In this document: in pieces, positions 1-7,814 of the stretch | Layout: the number at the start of each line of letters is the position of its first letter | Numbering within the stretch: the first letter of the stretch is position 1 | From: Tianweitania sediminis | Lineage (GTDB): Bacteria > Pseudomonadota > Alphaproteobacteria > Rhizobiales > Rhizobiaceae | Assembly (NCBI RefSeq): GCF_017813335.1 | Contig: NZ_JAGIYY010000004.1 | Span: forward strand, 124,001-188,000 | DNA length: 64,000 nt | Direction of reading: 5' to 3' | Notes under the pieces: model-generated | The model's input: the letters and a program-made list of their open reading frames with translations, nothing else | Told to the model about the DNA's origin: nothing | Databases searched by the model: none | Program-made: the position numbers and the translations under genes

Positions 1-688
1 TCAGGAGATACATGTGCTCCATGGCAAGCAGCGGCAGTTCCACGCCCACCATACGGCCGACTTCGCGCGCCCAAAGACCACCGCAGTTCACGACATGCTC
101 GCACCGCACGGTGCCGTTGACCGTCACCACGTTCCAGGTGCCGTCGGCGTCCTGTGTGAGCTCCGTCACCGGGTTGCGCAGCACGATTTCCGCGCCGAGC
201 TTCTGCGCCGCCTTGGCATAGGCATGGGTGGTGCCGGAGGGGTCGAGATGGCCTTCGACCGGGTCCCACATGGCACCGACGAAGTTCTTCTCATCCATCA
301 GCGGAAACATCGCCTTCACTTCTGACGGCGTGATCAGCTCGGTGTCCATGCCGAGATAGCGGCCCTTTGCGTGGGCGAGGCGCAGGAAATCCATGCGCTC
401 GGGACTGTCCGCCACCATCGCGCCGCCGGTAAGATGCAGGCCGCAAGACTGGCCGGAAATCTCTTCCAGCTCCTTGTAAAGCTGCACCGTATAAGCCTGG
501 AGCTTGGCGACGTTGGGATCGCCGTTCAGTGTATGGAAGCCGCCGGCTGCGTGCCACGACGAGCCGGAGGTCAACTCCGAGCGCTCGATCAGCATGACGT
601 CGGTCCAGCCGGCACGGGCGAGGTGGTAAAGAACCGAGCAGCCAACGACGCCGCCGCCGATCACAACCGCTTTAACATGGGATTTCAT
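1..688 (-). CDS. FAD-dependent oxidoreductase, dimethylglycine/sarcosine dehydrogenase-like (3' end outside window)
   Basis: The first 229 residues are visible; the C-terminus lies beyond position 1. The N-terminus is a Rossmann FAD-binding segment with a GGGVVG motif at about residues 11-16 and an acidic residue ending the second strand (IER). It is followed by SGSSWHAAGG at about 42-51; in the dimethylglycine and sarcosine dehydrogenase family the histidine of WHAAG carries covalently bound FAD. These enzymes oxidatively demethylate N-methyl glycine derivatives. The missing C-terminus would show whether a GcvT-type folate domain is fused. The start lies 45 bases after the stop of the MttB-like gene on the same strand, so the two are probably one transcript for stepwise demethylation of a betaine-like substrate. 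The exact substrate is inference. Confidence 0.85.
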   Translation of the reverse strand, partial: MKSHVKAVVIGGGVVGCSVLYHLARAGWTDVMLIERSELTSGSSWHAAGGFHTLNGDPNVAKLQAYTVQLYKELEEISGQSCGLHLTGGAMVADSPERMDFLRLAHAKGRYLGMDTELITPSEVKAMFPLMDEKNFVGAMWDPVEGHLDPSGTTHAYAKAAQKLGAEIVLRNPVTELTQDADGTWNVVTVNGTVRCEHVVNCGGLWAREVGRMVGVELPLLAMEHMYLL

Positions 689-733
689 GGTTTTAGGTCC
701 GAGTTCCGCGAGAAAGTCAGGAAGGAGAATGTC

Positions 734-2311
734 TTAGAAATCAGTCGGCGCGCCGCCTTCGGCGCGACGCTTTTCCACGAAGGCATCAAGCTCCTCGCGG
801 ATTGCCGCATCCATCGGCGGCTGTTCATAGGCGGCGAGTCGTTCCTTGAACACGCGGTTCGCCTTTTCAACGGCCGTTGGGCTGCCGGCTTCCGTCCAGC
901 TTTCGAAGTTGCGCCAATCGGAAAGAACCGGCGAGTAGAAGGCGTTCTTGTAGCGGGACTGGGTGTGCGGCGTTCCGAAGAAGTGGCCGCCCGGTCCGAC
1001 ATCGCGGATGGCATCCACGGCCAACGCGTCTTCGGTCAGGTCGAGCGGCGTCAGGAACTCCGCCACCATCTGCAGCAGGTCGACGTCCAGGATCACCTTT
1101 TCAAAGGACGCGCGTAGACCGCCTTCGAGCCAGCCTGCGGCATGCATCATGAAGTTGCCGCCGCCGTTGATCGCCCCCCAAAGTGAGAACACGCTTTCAT
1201 AAGCTGACTGCGCGTCCATCGCGTTGGCGGCGCAGGTGTTGGACGTGCGGTAGGGGATGTTGTAGCGCCGCGCCAGCTGCCCGCCAACGATCTGCGCCTT
1301 CATGTATTCCGGCGTTCCGAACGCCGGGGCACCGGACTTCATGTCGACATTGGAGGTGAAGCCGCCATAAGCGACGGGCGCACCCTTTTTCACCATCTGG
1401 GCAAAGGCGAGACCAGCCAGCGCCTCCGCATTCTGCTGCACAAGAGCGCCCCCGATCGTGACCGGGGCCATCGCACCGGACAGCGTGAACGGGGTGACCA
1501 CCACGACCTGTCCGGCCGACGCCATCTGGATGATGCCCTCCATCATCGGGATGTCGAGCTTCAAGGGTGAGTTGGTGTTGATGATCGTGAACACCGACGG
1601 TTCGCGCTCGAGCTGCTCGCGGCTGATGCCGCGGGCAATCCGCGTCAGTTCGATGCCATCGACATTGCGCTCCTTGCCGAGCGAATAGATGTGAAAAACC
1701 TTATTGGTCATCGTCGCGAGGTCGCGGATGCATTCCAGGTGGCGAACCGACGGATGAATGTCGATCGGCTCCACTGGGTAACCACCCGTGCAATGCAGAA
1801 TGTTGTGCATCTGCGCCAGCCGCAGGAAGTTGCGGTAGTCTTCCTGGTTGCCGGGCCGTCTTCCCCGATCATTGTCCGAGCAGTTGGGAGCTGAGGCCAC
1901 CATCGCAAAGACGACATTGTTGCCGCCGAAGGTGATGTTGTGCGCGGGATTGCGCGCATGGAGCGTGAACTCTGAAGGGGCGTGGCTGACCAGCTCGAGG
2001 ATCATGTCAGCGTCGAAACGGACTCGATCGGAGCCGGCTGAGACGTCGGCGCCGTGCTCCTTCATGATCTGCTTGGCGCCTTCGTGTAGGACGTCAACAC
2101 CGATCTCCTTGAGCACGCGGAGCGAGGCAAGGTGGATCGATTCCAGCTCGTCATCGGAAACCAGACGGGTCGGGGCCAGCGGGTTCTTCAGCTGACGAAA
2201 CGGCGGTTGCTCGAAGGCCGCGGCACCTCCGACGCGCTTGCCAGCTCGGCCGCCACGGCGTGCACGATCAGAAGATTGAGGTGCTTCACCCGGCAAAACA
2301 ACGTCATTCAT
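734..2311 (-). CDS. Trimethylamine/glycine betaine methyltransferase family protein (MttB superfamily)
   Basis: This 525-residue protein belongs to the MttB superfamily of corrinoid-dependent methyltransferases. The frame is uninterrupted and has no in-frame amber codon, so it is a non-pyrrolysine member. Characterised members of that branch act on glycine betaine or other quaternary amines rather than trimethylamine. The chosen start (MNDVVLPGE) has GGGACC upstream; an in-frame extension to 2437 adds low-complexity arginine-rich sequence unlike the family. The conserved body begins near residue 40 (PLAPTRLVSDDELE). No corrinoid protein or reductive activase is visible nearby, so the methyl acceptor is unknown. 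It lies directly upstream of the dimethylglycine dehydrogenase-like gene. Family assignment is firm; substrate is inferred. Confidence 0.85.
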   Translation of the reverse strand: MNDVVLPGEAPQSSDRARRGGRAGKRVGGAAAFEQPPFRQLKNPLAPTRLVSDDELESIHLASLRVLKEIGVDVLHEGAKQIMKEHGADVSAGSDRVRFDADMILELVSHAPSEFTLHARNPAHNITFGGNNVVFAMVASAPNCSDNDRGRRPGNQEDYRNFLRLAQMHNILHCTGGYPVEPIDIHPSVRHLECIRDLATMTNKVFHIYSLGKERNVDGIELTRIARGISREQLEREPSVFTIINTNSPLKLDIPMMEGIIQMASAGQVVVVTPFTLSGAMAPVTIGGALVQQNAEALAGLAFAQMVKKGAPVAYGGFTSNVDMKSGAPAFGTPEYMKAQIVGGQLARRYNIPYRTSNTCAANAMDAQSAYESVFSLWGAINGGGNFMMHAAGWLEGGLRASFEKVILDVDLLQMVAEFLTPLDLTEDALAVDAIRDVGPGGHFFGTPHTQSRYKNAFYSPVLSDWRNFESWTEAGSPTAVEKANRVFKERLAAYEQPPMDAAIREELDAFVEKRRAEGGAPTDF

Positions 2312-2481
2312 TGATTGGTCCCGATAGTCCCCACGATAGCCGCATATTGGCGATGAGCTCCTGTCTCTCCTGACAGCGCGACGACCAAAAGCGAGAGCAA
2401 AGCGACATGGTGGGAGGAGAGAACCGAGCGTTGGCACAACAACCGATCCTGAGCGTTAGGGCGAGGAACGGGAGGTTTGTC

Positions 2482-3267
2482 ATGGATCGGGCGATAGTGG
2501 AGGCAGGCTCAACTTCCGCTGAAAGGCGCAACCGTCCGGCAGAACTTCGGATCGGGACCTCGGGCTGGCATTACGGCGACTGGTGGGGGCCGTTCTATCC
2601 CGAAAAGCTGCGCAAGAAGGATGCGCTTTCCTTCTACGTCACACGCTTCGATGCCGCCGAACTGAACGCGCCCTTTTACCGAACGCCGACGTTGGAAGCC
2701 GTGCGAAACTGGGCGGAGTCCACGCCGGACGATTTCCGCTTTGCCTGGAAGGCGTCGCGCTTCATCACGCATTTTCGCCGCCTCCTTGTGAACGAGGAGT
2801 CGATGGCGCTGCTGAAGTCGCGGCTTGACCAGCTCGGCTACAAGCTTGGGCCGGTGCTGTTTCAATTGCCGCCGCAGATGAAGGTGGACCGCGAGCGCCT
2901 GGCGAACTTCATCAGCCGGCTGCCTCCGGGAATCCGCGCTTGCTTCGAGTTCCGCCACGACAGCTGGTATGACCCTTCCGTCCTTTCCCTGCTTTCCGAT
3001 CATGATGCGGCACTCTGCTTGTCCGACCATGCGGCTGCGCCGGCGCCGCGCGAAGCCACTGCGAGTTGGGTTTATGTGCGCAATCATGGTCCGAGTGGGC
3101 GCTATTACGGCAACTATACGCCGGAGGCGCTGGACAGCTGGGCGCAGGACATGCGCCGTTGGCGCGACGAAGGCCGCGACGTCTGGTGCTTCTTCGACAA
3201 CGACGTGAAAAGCGCGGCGCCTGCAGACGCCGCCCAGCTCAAGCAGATGCTGGACCAAGCGACATGA
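2482..3267 (+). CDS. DUF72 domain-containing protein (YecE-like)
   Basis: The 261-residue product starts its conserved part with LRIGTSGWHYGDWWG at about residue 21, the signature opening of the DUF72/YecE family, a TIM-barrel fold of unknown biochemical role. Further family features are FYVTRFDAAELNAPFYR and a C-terminal DVWCFFDNDVKSAAP segment. The start at 2482 has GGGAGG five bases plus a short spacer upstream; an in-frame extension to 2407 is possible but unsupported. It is transcribed away from the MttB gene across a 170-base divergent intergenic region and is followed 31 bases later by an MFS gene on the same strand. No function is inferred. Confidence 0.85.
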   Translation: MDRAIVEAGSTSAERRNRPAELRIGTSGWHYGDWWGPFYPEKLRKKDALSFYVTRFDAAELNAPFYRTPTLEAVRNWAESTPDDFRFAWKASRFITHFRRLLVNEESMALLKSRLDQLGYKLGPVLFQLPPQMKVDRERLANFISRLPPGIRACFEFRHDSWYDPSVLSLLSDHDAALCLSDHAAAPAPREATASWVYVRNHGPSGRYYGNYTPEALDSWAQDMRRWRDEGRDVWCFFDNDVKSAAPADAAQLKQMLDQAT

Positions 3268-3298
3268 AGGTTCAGCCGATAGTGCCACGCGCAGGGGC

Positions 3299-4498
3299 GT
3301 GATAGCGGCAGCAATGGTCGATCAGCCGCTGCCCCTACCTGCCAATCCGTGGCCCGCCCTCGGCGGCGTGACGAGCGCGCTGGCTATGTTCGGCGTGGCG
3401 CAAGGCTTGAGCTACCCGCTTTTTGCGCTTCTGATGCAGCGGCAGGGGATGTCGCCGGCCGAAATCGGCCTGTCCGCCGCAATGATGCCGTTGGGCCTGA
3501 CGCTTTGCTCGCCTTTCGTGCCAACCCTCGTGCGCTGGTTCGGGGCGCGCGGCCTCGGCGTCGGGTGCGCGCTGCTTGCAGCCGCATGCTTCCTGGCTAT
3601 TGCCCTCCTGCAGAACTGGATCGCCTGGTACCCGCTGCGCTTCCTTGTCGGCCTCCTGATCAACCCGCTTTATGTGTTGGGTGAGGTTTGGGCACTGACC
3701 CTCGCGCCGCCCGGGCAACGCGGGCGCGTCATGGGCATCTTCAACTCGGTCATGGGCCTCGGCTACGCCATTGGGCCTATGACCCTGACCGTTGTCGGGG
3801 TGGAGGGGCTTGCGCCCTTCAGCGTGGCGATCGCCGGCTTTCTCTGCTGTGGCCTGATCTTGTTTATGGTAACGCGAGGCTTGGGCGGCTTCGAAGACAA
3901 TGATGACCCGAGCGCCAGCGTCACACGCTTCGCGCGCGTCGCGCCTGCGCTGTTGCTGGCCGTTGGCGTTGCCGCGGCCGTCGGCCAGAGCAGCTATGCG
4001 CTGTTGCCGCTCTATGGTGCGGCGCAGGGCCTGGCGGACACTGCAGCCGCGGCGCTCCTGACTGCCTTTTCCTTCGGCAACATCCTTCTGCAGATCCCGC
4101 TCGGCTTTGCGGCCGAACGCTTTGGCGCGCGCTTCATGATCCTGTTTTGCGCCGCCACCACTTTGGTGGGGACCTTGCTGCTTCCCGTTCTGTTCGAAAC
4201 GGTTTTCCTGTGGCCGTTGCTCGTCGTAATGGGCGGGATCGGCTACGGCATCTACACGATGTCCACGGTGGAGATGGGAAACCGCTTCCACGGCCAGATG
4301 CTGGTTGCCGGCAATGCGGCCTTCGCGCTGCTGTGGGGTGCGGGCGGCATCGTCGGCCCGCCGATTTCCGGCGGCGTCATGCAGATCGTTGGACCGGGTG
4401 GATATCTCGGCGCTGTGGTGAGCTTTTGCCTGATCCTCATCGTCTTCATGGGCTACCGCACGTGGCACCGCACAAGACAGGCAGCCCCTCCCGCTTGA
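3299..4498 (+). CDS. Major facilitator superfamily transporter
   Basis: This 399-residue, strongly hydrophobic protein has about 12 predicted membrane segments. The conserved loop between helices 2 and 3 is degenerate, and the loop entering the second half contains ERFGARFMI at about 267-275, the type of basic loop typical of MFS carriers. It resembles the YcaD-like proteobacterial carriers. The GTG start at 3299 has CAGGGG just upstream; an ATG at 3314 is an alternative start. The substrate cannot be read from sequence. It probably shares a transcript with the DUF72 gene upstream. Confidence 0.85.
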   Translation: MIAAAMVDQPLPLPANPWPALGGVTSALAMFGVAQGLSYPLFALLMQRQGMSPAEIGLSAAMMPLGLTLCSPFVPTLVRWFGARGLGVGCALLAAACFLAIALLQNWIAWYPLRFLVGLLINPLYVLGEVWALTLAPPGQRGRVMGIFNSVMGLGYAIGPMTLTVVGVEGLAPFSVAIAGFLCCGLILFMVTRGLGGFEDNDDPSASVTRFARVAPALLLAVGVAAAVGQSSYALLPLYGAAQGLADTAAAALLTAFSFGNILLQIPLGFAAERFGARFMILFCAATTLVGTLLLPVLFETVFLWPLLVVMGGIGYGIYTMSTVEMGNRFHGQMLVAGNAAFALLWGAGGIVGPPISGGVMQIVGPGGYLGAVVSFCLILIVFMGYRTWHRTRQAAPPA

Positions 4499-4568
4499 AG
4501 TGCCGCGCCAGAGCGGCTTAGATGGCGGCATGCTGATGGCCAGCGCCGCACCACTTTCCTTGCTTTTT

Positions 4569-4587
4569 GCCGTGACGCCGTCACGGC
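4569..4587. promoter_or_regulatory. Perfect inverted repeat upstream of the aminotransferase
   Basis: GCCGTGACG and CGTCACGGC flank a single central C in the 204-base gap between the MFS gene and the aminotransferase, about 115 bases upstream of the latter's start. The arms match perfectly over nine bases. It could be a dimeric regulator site for the aminotransferase or a hairpin at the end of the MFS transcript; there is no T-tract downstream on the plus strand. Confidence 0.3.
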
Positions 4588-4702
4588 GGACCCGACATGT
4601 GGAATTGCTGCGGCTTTGCGCCCGTATTGGATATTCACCCCCGCTTCACTCGTGACGAGCTCTCCGGACACACCGGATCGTTTCAATCTCACGAGGCAAA
4701 GC

Positions 4703-6076
4703 ATGACTTACCAGAACTTCTCGCTCGAGCAGCTGCAGGCGATCGACTCGGCGCACCATCTTCATCCCTTCACCGACCATAAGGATCTGCGAGGCGCAGG
4801 CGCGCGCATGATCACCCGTGCCGAAGGTCCGTTCATCTACGATCTCGAAGGCAACCAGATCCTCGACGGAATGGCGGGGTTGTGGTGCGTCAACATCGGT
4901 TACGGCCGCGAAGAGCTCGCCAAGGCGGCTTATGAGCAGATGAAGGAGCTGCCTTACTACAACTCCTTCTTCCGCTGTTCGTCGCCCACCCCGGTGCTGC
5001 TGGCCCAGAAGATTGCCGAGCTTGCGCCGAAGGGGCTGAGCCAGGTGTTCTACGGCTCGTCGGGTTCAGAAGCCAACGATACAGCGCTGCGGCTGGTTCG
5101 CCAGTTCTGGGCGCTTGAAGGCAAGCCGGAAAAGAACCGCATCATTTCACGCAGGTCGGCTTACCACGGGTCGACCATTGCCGGCACGTCGCTTGGCGGG
5201 ATGGCCGGGATGCACGGGCAGCTCCATGGAGCCGTACCCAACATCGTCCATGTGATGCCGCCTTACGCGTTCGAGGAAGCCAAGCCGGGAGAAAGCGATG
5301 ACGCCTTTGGTCTTCGTGCGGCGAAGGCGGTGGAGGACGCGATCCTAGAGGCGGGTGTCGATAACGTTGCCGCCTTCATAGGCGAGCCGGTGATGGGGGC
5401 GGGCGGCGTGAAGATCCCGCCCGCAACGTACTGGCCGGAAATCGAGCGCATCTGCCGCAAGTATGATGTGCTCCTGATGCTCGACGAGGTAATCACCGGT
5501 TACGGTCGCACCGGCAACTGGTTTGCGGCTGAAACCTATGGCATCACGCCAGACACCATCACTACGGCGAAGGCGCTGACATCCGGCTATCAGCCTCTTT
5601 CCGCGCTTCTGGTGGGCGATCGAGTGGCCGACACGATGGTGCAAAAGGGCGGCGAGTTCTACCACGGCTATACCTATTCCGGTCACCCCGTGGCCTGCGC
5701 CGTGGCGCTGGCCAACCTCAACATCATCGAAAAGGAAGGGCTCGTCGAGCGGGTTCGCGAGGACACCGGTCCGTATCTCAACAAGGCGCTCGCCGAAGCC
5801 GTAGGTGATCACCCGCTGGTGGGCGAAACGCGCAGCATCGGCATGATGGCCGCGATCGAAATCGTGAAAGACAGGAACACGCGCGAGCGCTTTCCGGGCG
5901 ATGGCAGCGCGGCCGTGCTGATCCGCGACCACGCGATAGCCAACGGCCTGATGATGCGGGCGACGGGCGACACGATGATCCTTTCGCCGCCGCTGATCTG
6001 GACGCGCGAAACGATCGACACGGCTTGCGAACGCATCAAGAGCGCGCTCGACGCTGCCGCAAAAACCCTCATCTGA
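4703..6076 (+). CDS. Class III aminotransferase (omega-amino acid:pyruvate transaminase-like)
   Basis: The 457-residue protein is a fold-type I, PLP-dependent class III aminotransferase. It shows the phosphate-binding GSSGSEAND at about 118-126, the cofactor aspartate in LMLDEVITGYGRTG at about 259-271, and the Schiff-base lysine at residue 290 in TTAKALTSGY. It resembles beta-alanine/putrescine/taurine-type pyruvate transaminases that are often labelled aspartate aminotransferase family. The start follows ACGAGG with a good spacer; a longer in-frame extension has no ribosome site. A strong terminator follows 5 bases after the stop. The amino donor is not determinable; beta-alanine or another omega-amine is most plausible. 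Confidence 0.88.
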   Translation: MTYQNFSLEQLQAIDSAHHLHPFTDHKDLRGAGARMITRAEGPFIYDLEGNQILDGMAGLWCVNIGYGREELAKAAYEQMKELPYYNSFFRCSSPTPVLLAQKIAELAPKGLSQVFYGSSGSEANDTALRLVRQFWALEGKPEKNRIISRRSAYHGSTIAGTSLGGMAGMHGQLHGAVPNIVHVMPPYAFEEAKPGESDDAFGLRAAKAVEDAILEAGVDNVAAFIGEPVMGAGGVKIPPATYWPEIERICRKYDVLLMLDEVITGYGRTGNWFAAETYGITPDTITTAKALTSGYQPLSALLVGDRVADTMVQKGGEFYHGYTYSGHPVACAVALANLNIIEKEGLVERVREDTGPYLNKALAEAVGDHPLVGETRSIGMMAAIEIVKDRNTRERFPGDGSAAVLIRDHAIANGLMMRATGDTMILSPPLIWTRETIDTACERIKSALDAAAKTLI

Positions 6077-6081
6077 GATCA

Positions 6082-6119
6082 GGGGCTGCCGGCGGTAAAC
6101 CGGCAGCCCCCTCCTTTTT
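6082..6119 (+). terminator. Rho-independent terminator after the aminotransferase
   Basis: GGGGCTGCCGG (6082-6092) pairs perfectly with CCGGCAGCCCC (6100-6110) around a 7-base loop, and is followed by CTCCTTTTTC. It ends only 16 bases before the start of the next gene on the same strand. Confidence 0.8.
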
Positions 6120-6135
6120 CTGGGATACGAAAACC

Positions 6136-6549
6136 ATGTCGAACCCGTCGATCATGCCGCCCATCGAGATTGAAGACGCCTCGCCGGAGGTGCGCGCAAT
6201 CTATGAGGACATCATGCAAACGCGCGGCACCGATTGGATCAACAATTTCTGGAAAGTGCTGGCGCACGATCCGGCCTTGTTGAAGCGAACCTGGGACACG
6301 CTGCGGGCAACGATGGCGCCCGGCGCGCTCGATCCGCTGGTCAAGGAGATGATCTATATCGCGGTGTCCGCCACCAATGGCTGCGAATACTGCACGTATT
6401 CGCACACTGCCTCCGCCCGCGCGAAGGGGATGAGCGACACCCAGTTCATGGAACTGCTGGCGGTGGTCGGCATGGCCAACGAGACCAACCGGCTGGTGAA
6501 TGGTCTGCGACCTGCCGTCGATGAACCCTTCAAGCGACAAGCTGGCTGA
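6136..6549 (+). CDS. Carboxymuconolactone decarboxylase / AhpD-like protein
   Basis: A 137-residue CMD-domain protein. The motif CEYCTYSHT gives the CxxC pair Cys83/Cys86 and His90, the redox site typical of AhpD-like alkylhydroperoxidases and peroxidase-related proteins rather than true gamma-carboxymuconolactone decarboxylases. The likely role is thiol-dependent peroxide reduction; no partner reductase is nearby. The start MSNPSI lies directly behind a strong terminator. This implies either read-through from the aminotransferase or a promoter overlapping the hairpin; an internal ATG at 6154 is a less likely alternative start. Confidence 0.85.
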   Translation: MSNPSIMPPIEIEDASPEVRAIYEDIMQTRGTDWINNFWKVLAHDPALLKRTWDTLRATMAPGALDPLVKEMIYIAVSATNGCEYCTYSHTASARAKGMSDTQFMELLAVVGMANETNRLVNGLRPAVDEPFKRQAG

Positions 6550-6570
6550 GACGTCGAAGGCCTCGATGCA

Positions 6571-6604
6571 AAAACCGCGCTCGCATCACTGCGATCGCGG
6601 CTTT
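6571..6604. terminator. Bidirectional terminator-like hairpin
   Basis: CCGCGCTCGCA (6575-6585) and TGCGATCGCGG (6590-6600) form a stem with one mismatch and a 4-base loop. On the minus strand the stem is followed by TTTTTG, a proper T-tract, so it can end the transcript from the 3-hydroxyisobutyrate dehydrogenase gene. On the plus strand it is followed by CTTTG and could end the CMD gene. The 200 bases between it and 6803 hold no gene I can support. Confidence 0.6.
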
Positions 6605-6802
6605 GCCAGTAGAAACGCTTGGCCTTCGCGCACTCGATACACCGCGAAGATTACGGCCCCGGTACGCAGTACCTGATCCGGAGCAAGGTGTCGGTTCGTT
6701 TCGCCCCGCCACACGCAATCTATGCCACGAACATCCTTACCGGCCGGTTATCGAGAGCTTAAGCAAACCTGAATATGGCGTTTTTCGCTGCTTTTCCGAA
6801 GA

Positions 6803-7699
6803 TCAAGTCTGGGTCTTTGTTTCGCTGCCGCGCAGGAAGTTGATGATGCCGGAGAAATCTTGGCCACCTTCGCCCAGCGCGTTGAACAAGCCGTAGATCT
6901 GCGCCGCTTCTGCACCGAGCGGGGTCTGCGCGCCGGCCGAAAGCGCAGCTTCCTGGGCAAGCTTCAGGTCCTTCAGCATAAGGGCCGCGGCGAAGCCTGG
7001 CTTGTAGCCGTTGTTTGCAGGGGAGGTCGGCACCGGACCGGGCACGGGGCAATAGGTGTTGATCGACCAGCACTGCCCGGATGACGTCGAGGCAACATCA
7101 AACAGCGCTTGGTGCGACAGGCCGAGCTTTTCTCCAAGCACGAAAGCTTCGGCAACGCCGATCATCGAAATGCCAAGGATCATGTTGTTGCAGATCTTCG
7201 CGGCCTGGCCAGCGCCGGCCTCACCGCAATGCACGATGCGCTTGCCCATCTTCTCCAGGAACGGCTGCGCCTTGGCAAAAGCATCCTGCGTGCCGCCGCA
7301 CATGAAGGTCAGCGTACCCGCTGTCGCGCCGCCCGTGCCGCCCGAGACCGGGGCGTCAACGAAATGCATGCGCTTTTCCGCGGCGATCGCGCTGGCTTTG
7401 CGCGCCGAGTCGACATCGATGGTAGAGGAATCGATGAAGAGCGTGCCCGGCTTGGCCCTTGGTACGATGTCGCCAAAAACGGAAATGACATGCTTGCCGG
7501 CCGGCAGCATCGTCACCACCACATCAGCATCGCTCACCGCCGATGCAGCATCGGACGCAACGGAGATCCCGTTTGCTTCGGCTGTTTTCAGATTGTCGGC
7601 CATCAGGTCGAAGCCGACAACCCTGTGGCCGCCTCTAACGAGGTTCGCGGCCATGGGGTTGCCCATGTTGCCGAGGCCGATGAATGCGATGGTGGTCAT
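6803..7699 (-). CDS. mmsB: 3-hydroxyisobutyrate dehydrogenase
   Basis: The 298-residue protein has the N-terminal NAD-binding GLGNMG motif (8-13) with Asp31 at the end of the second strand, pointing to NAD rather than NADP. It has the substrate motif FVDAPVSGGTGGA (113-125) and the catalytic lysine Lys168 in AAKICNNM. The family oxidises 3-hydroxyisobutyrate to methylmalonate semialdehyde in valine breakdown; some members also oxidise 3-hydroxypropionate. It follows an acyl-CoA dehydrogenase on the same strand after a 115-base gap containing a palindromic repeat. mmsA is not in the window. Confidence 0.92.
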   Translation of the reverse strand: MTTIAFIGLGNMGNPMAANLVRGGHRVVGFDLMADNLKTAEANGISVASDAASAVSDADVVVTMLPAGKHVISVFGDIVPRAKPGTLFIDSSTIDVDSARKASAIAAEKRMHFVDAPVSGGTGGATAGTLTFMCGGTQDAFAKAQPFLEKMGKRIVHCGEAGAGQAAKICNNMILGISMIGVAEAFVLGEKLGLSHQALFDVASTSSGQCWSINTYCPVPGPVPTSPANNGYKPGFAAALMLKDLKLAQEAALSAGAQTPLGAEAAQIYGLFNALGEGGQDFSGIINFLRGSETKTQT

Positions 7700-7718
7700 G
7701 TGTATCCCTCCGGAAAAG

Positions 7719-7808
7719 CGAATAGGTGGTGAGTCGGCGATCGGTGAACAGGCGGAGAGAAAGCTTTCGGTGTTGCCTACTCGCCCGCTCGCTTGCTCAC
7801 CTATTCGC
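7719..7808. repeat. Symmetric palindromic intergenic element of 90 bases
   Basis: The outer arms GCGAATAGGTG (7719-7729) and CACCTATTCGC (7798-7808) are perfect inverted copies. GAAAGCTTTC (7759-7768) sits exactly at the same centre of symmetry, and the sequence between is an imperfect inverted repeat. The element fills most of the gap between the acyl-CoA dehydrogenase and mmsB. Its GTGAGT/GAATAG-rich composition resembles dispersed intergenic repeats of rhizobial genomes. Only one copy is visible here. Confidence 0.6.
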
Positions 7809-7814
7809 GTGCAC

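Noticed and set aside
734..2311. Possible pyrrolysine codon in the MttB-like gene
   Set aside because: The reading frame has no internal TAG, and the family includes many non-pyrrolysine members.
3335..4531. A 398-codon open frame antisense to the MFS gene
   Set aside because: It is rich in arginine, glutamine, glutamate and histidine, as expected for the complement of a GC-rich membrane protein gene, and has no family motif.
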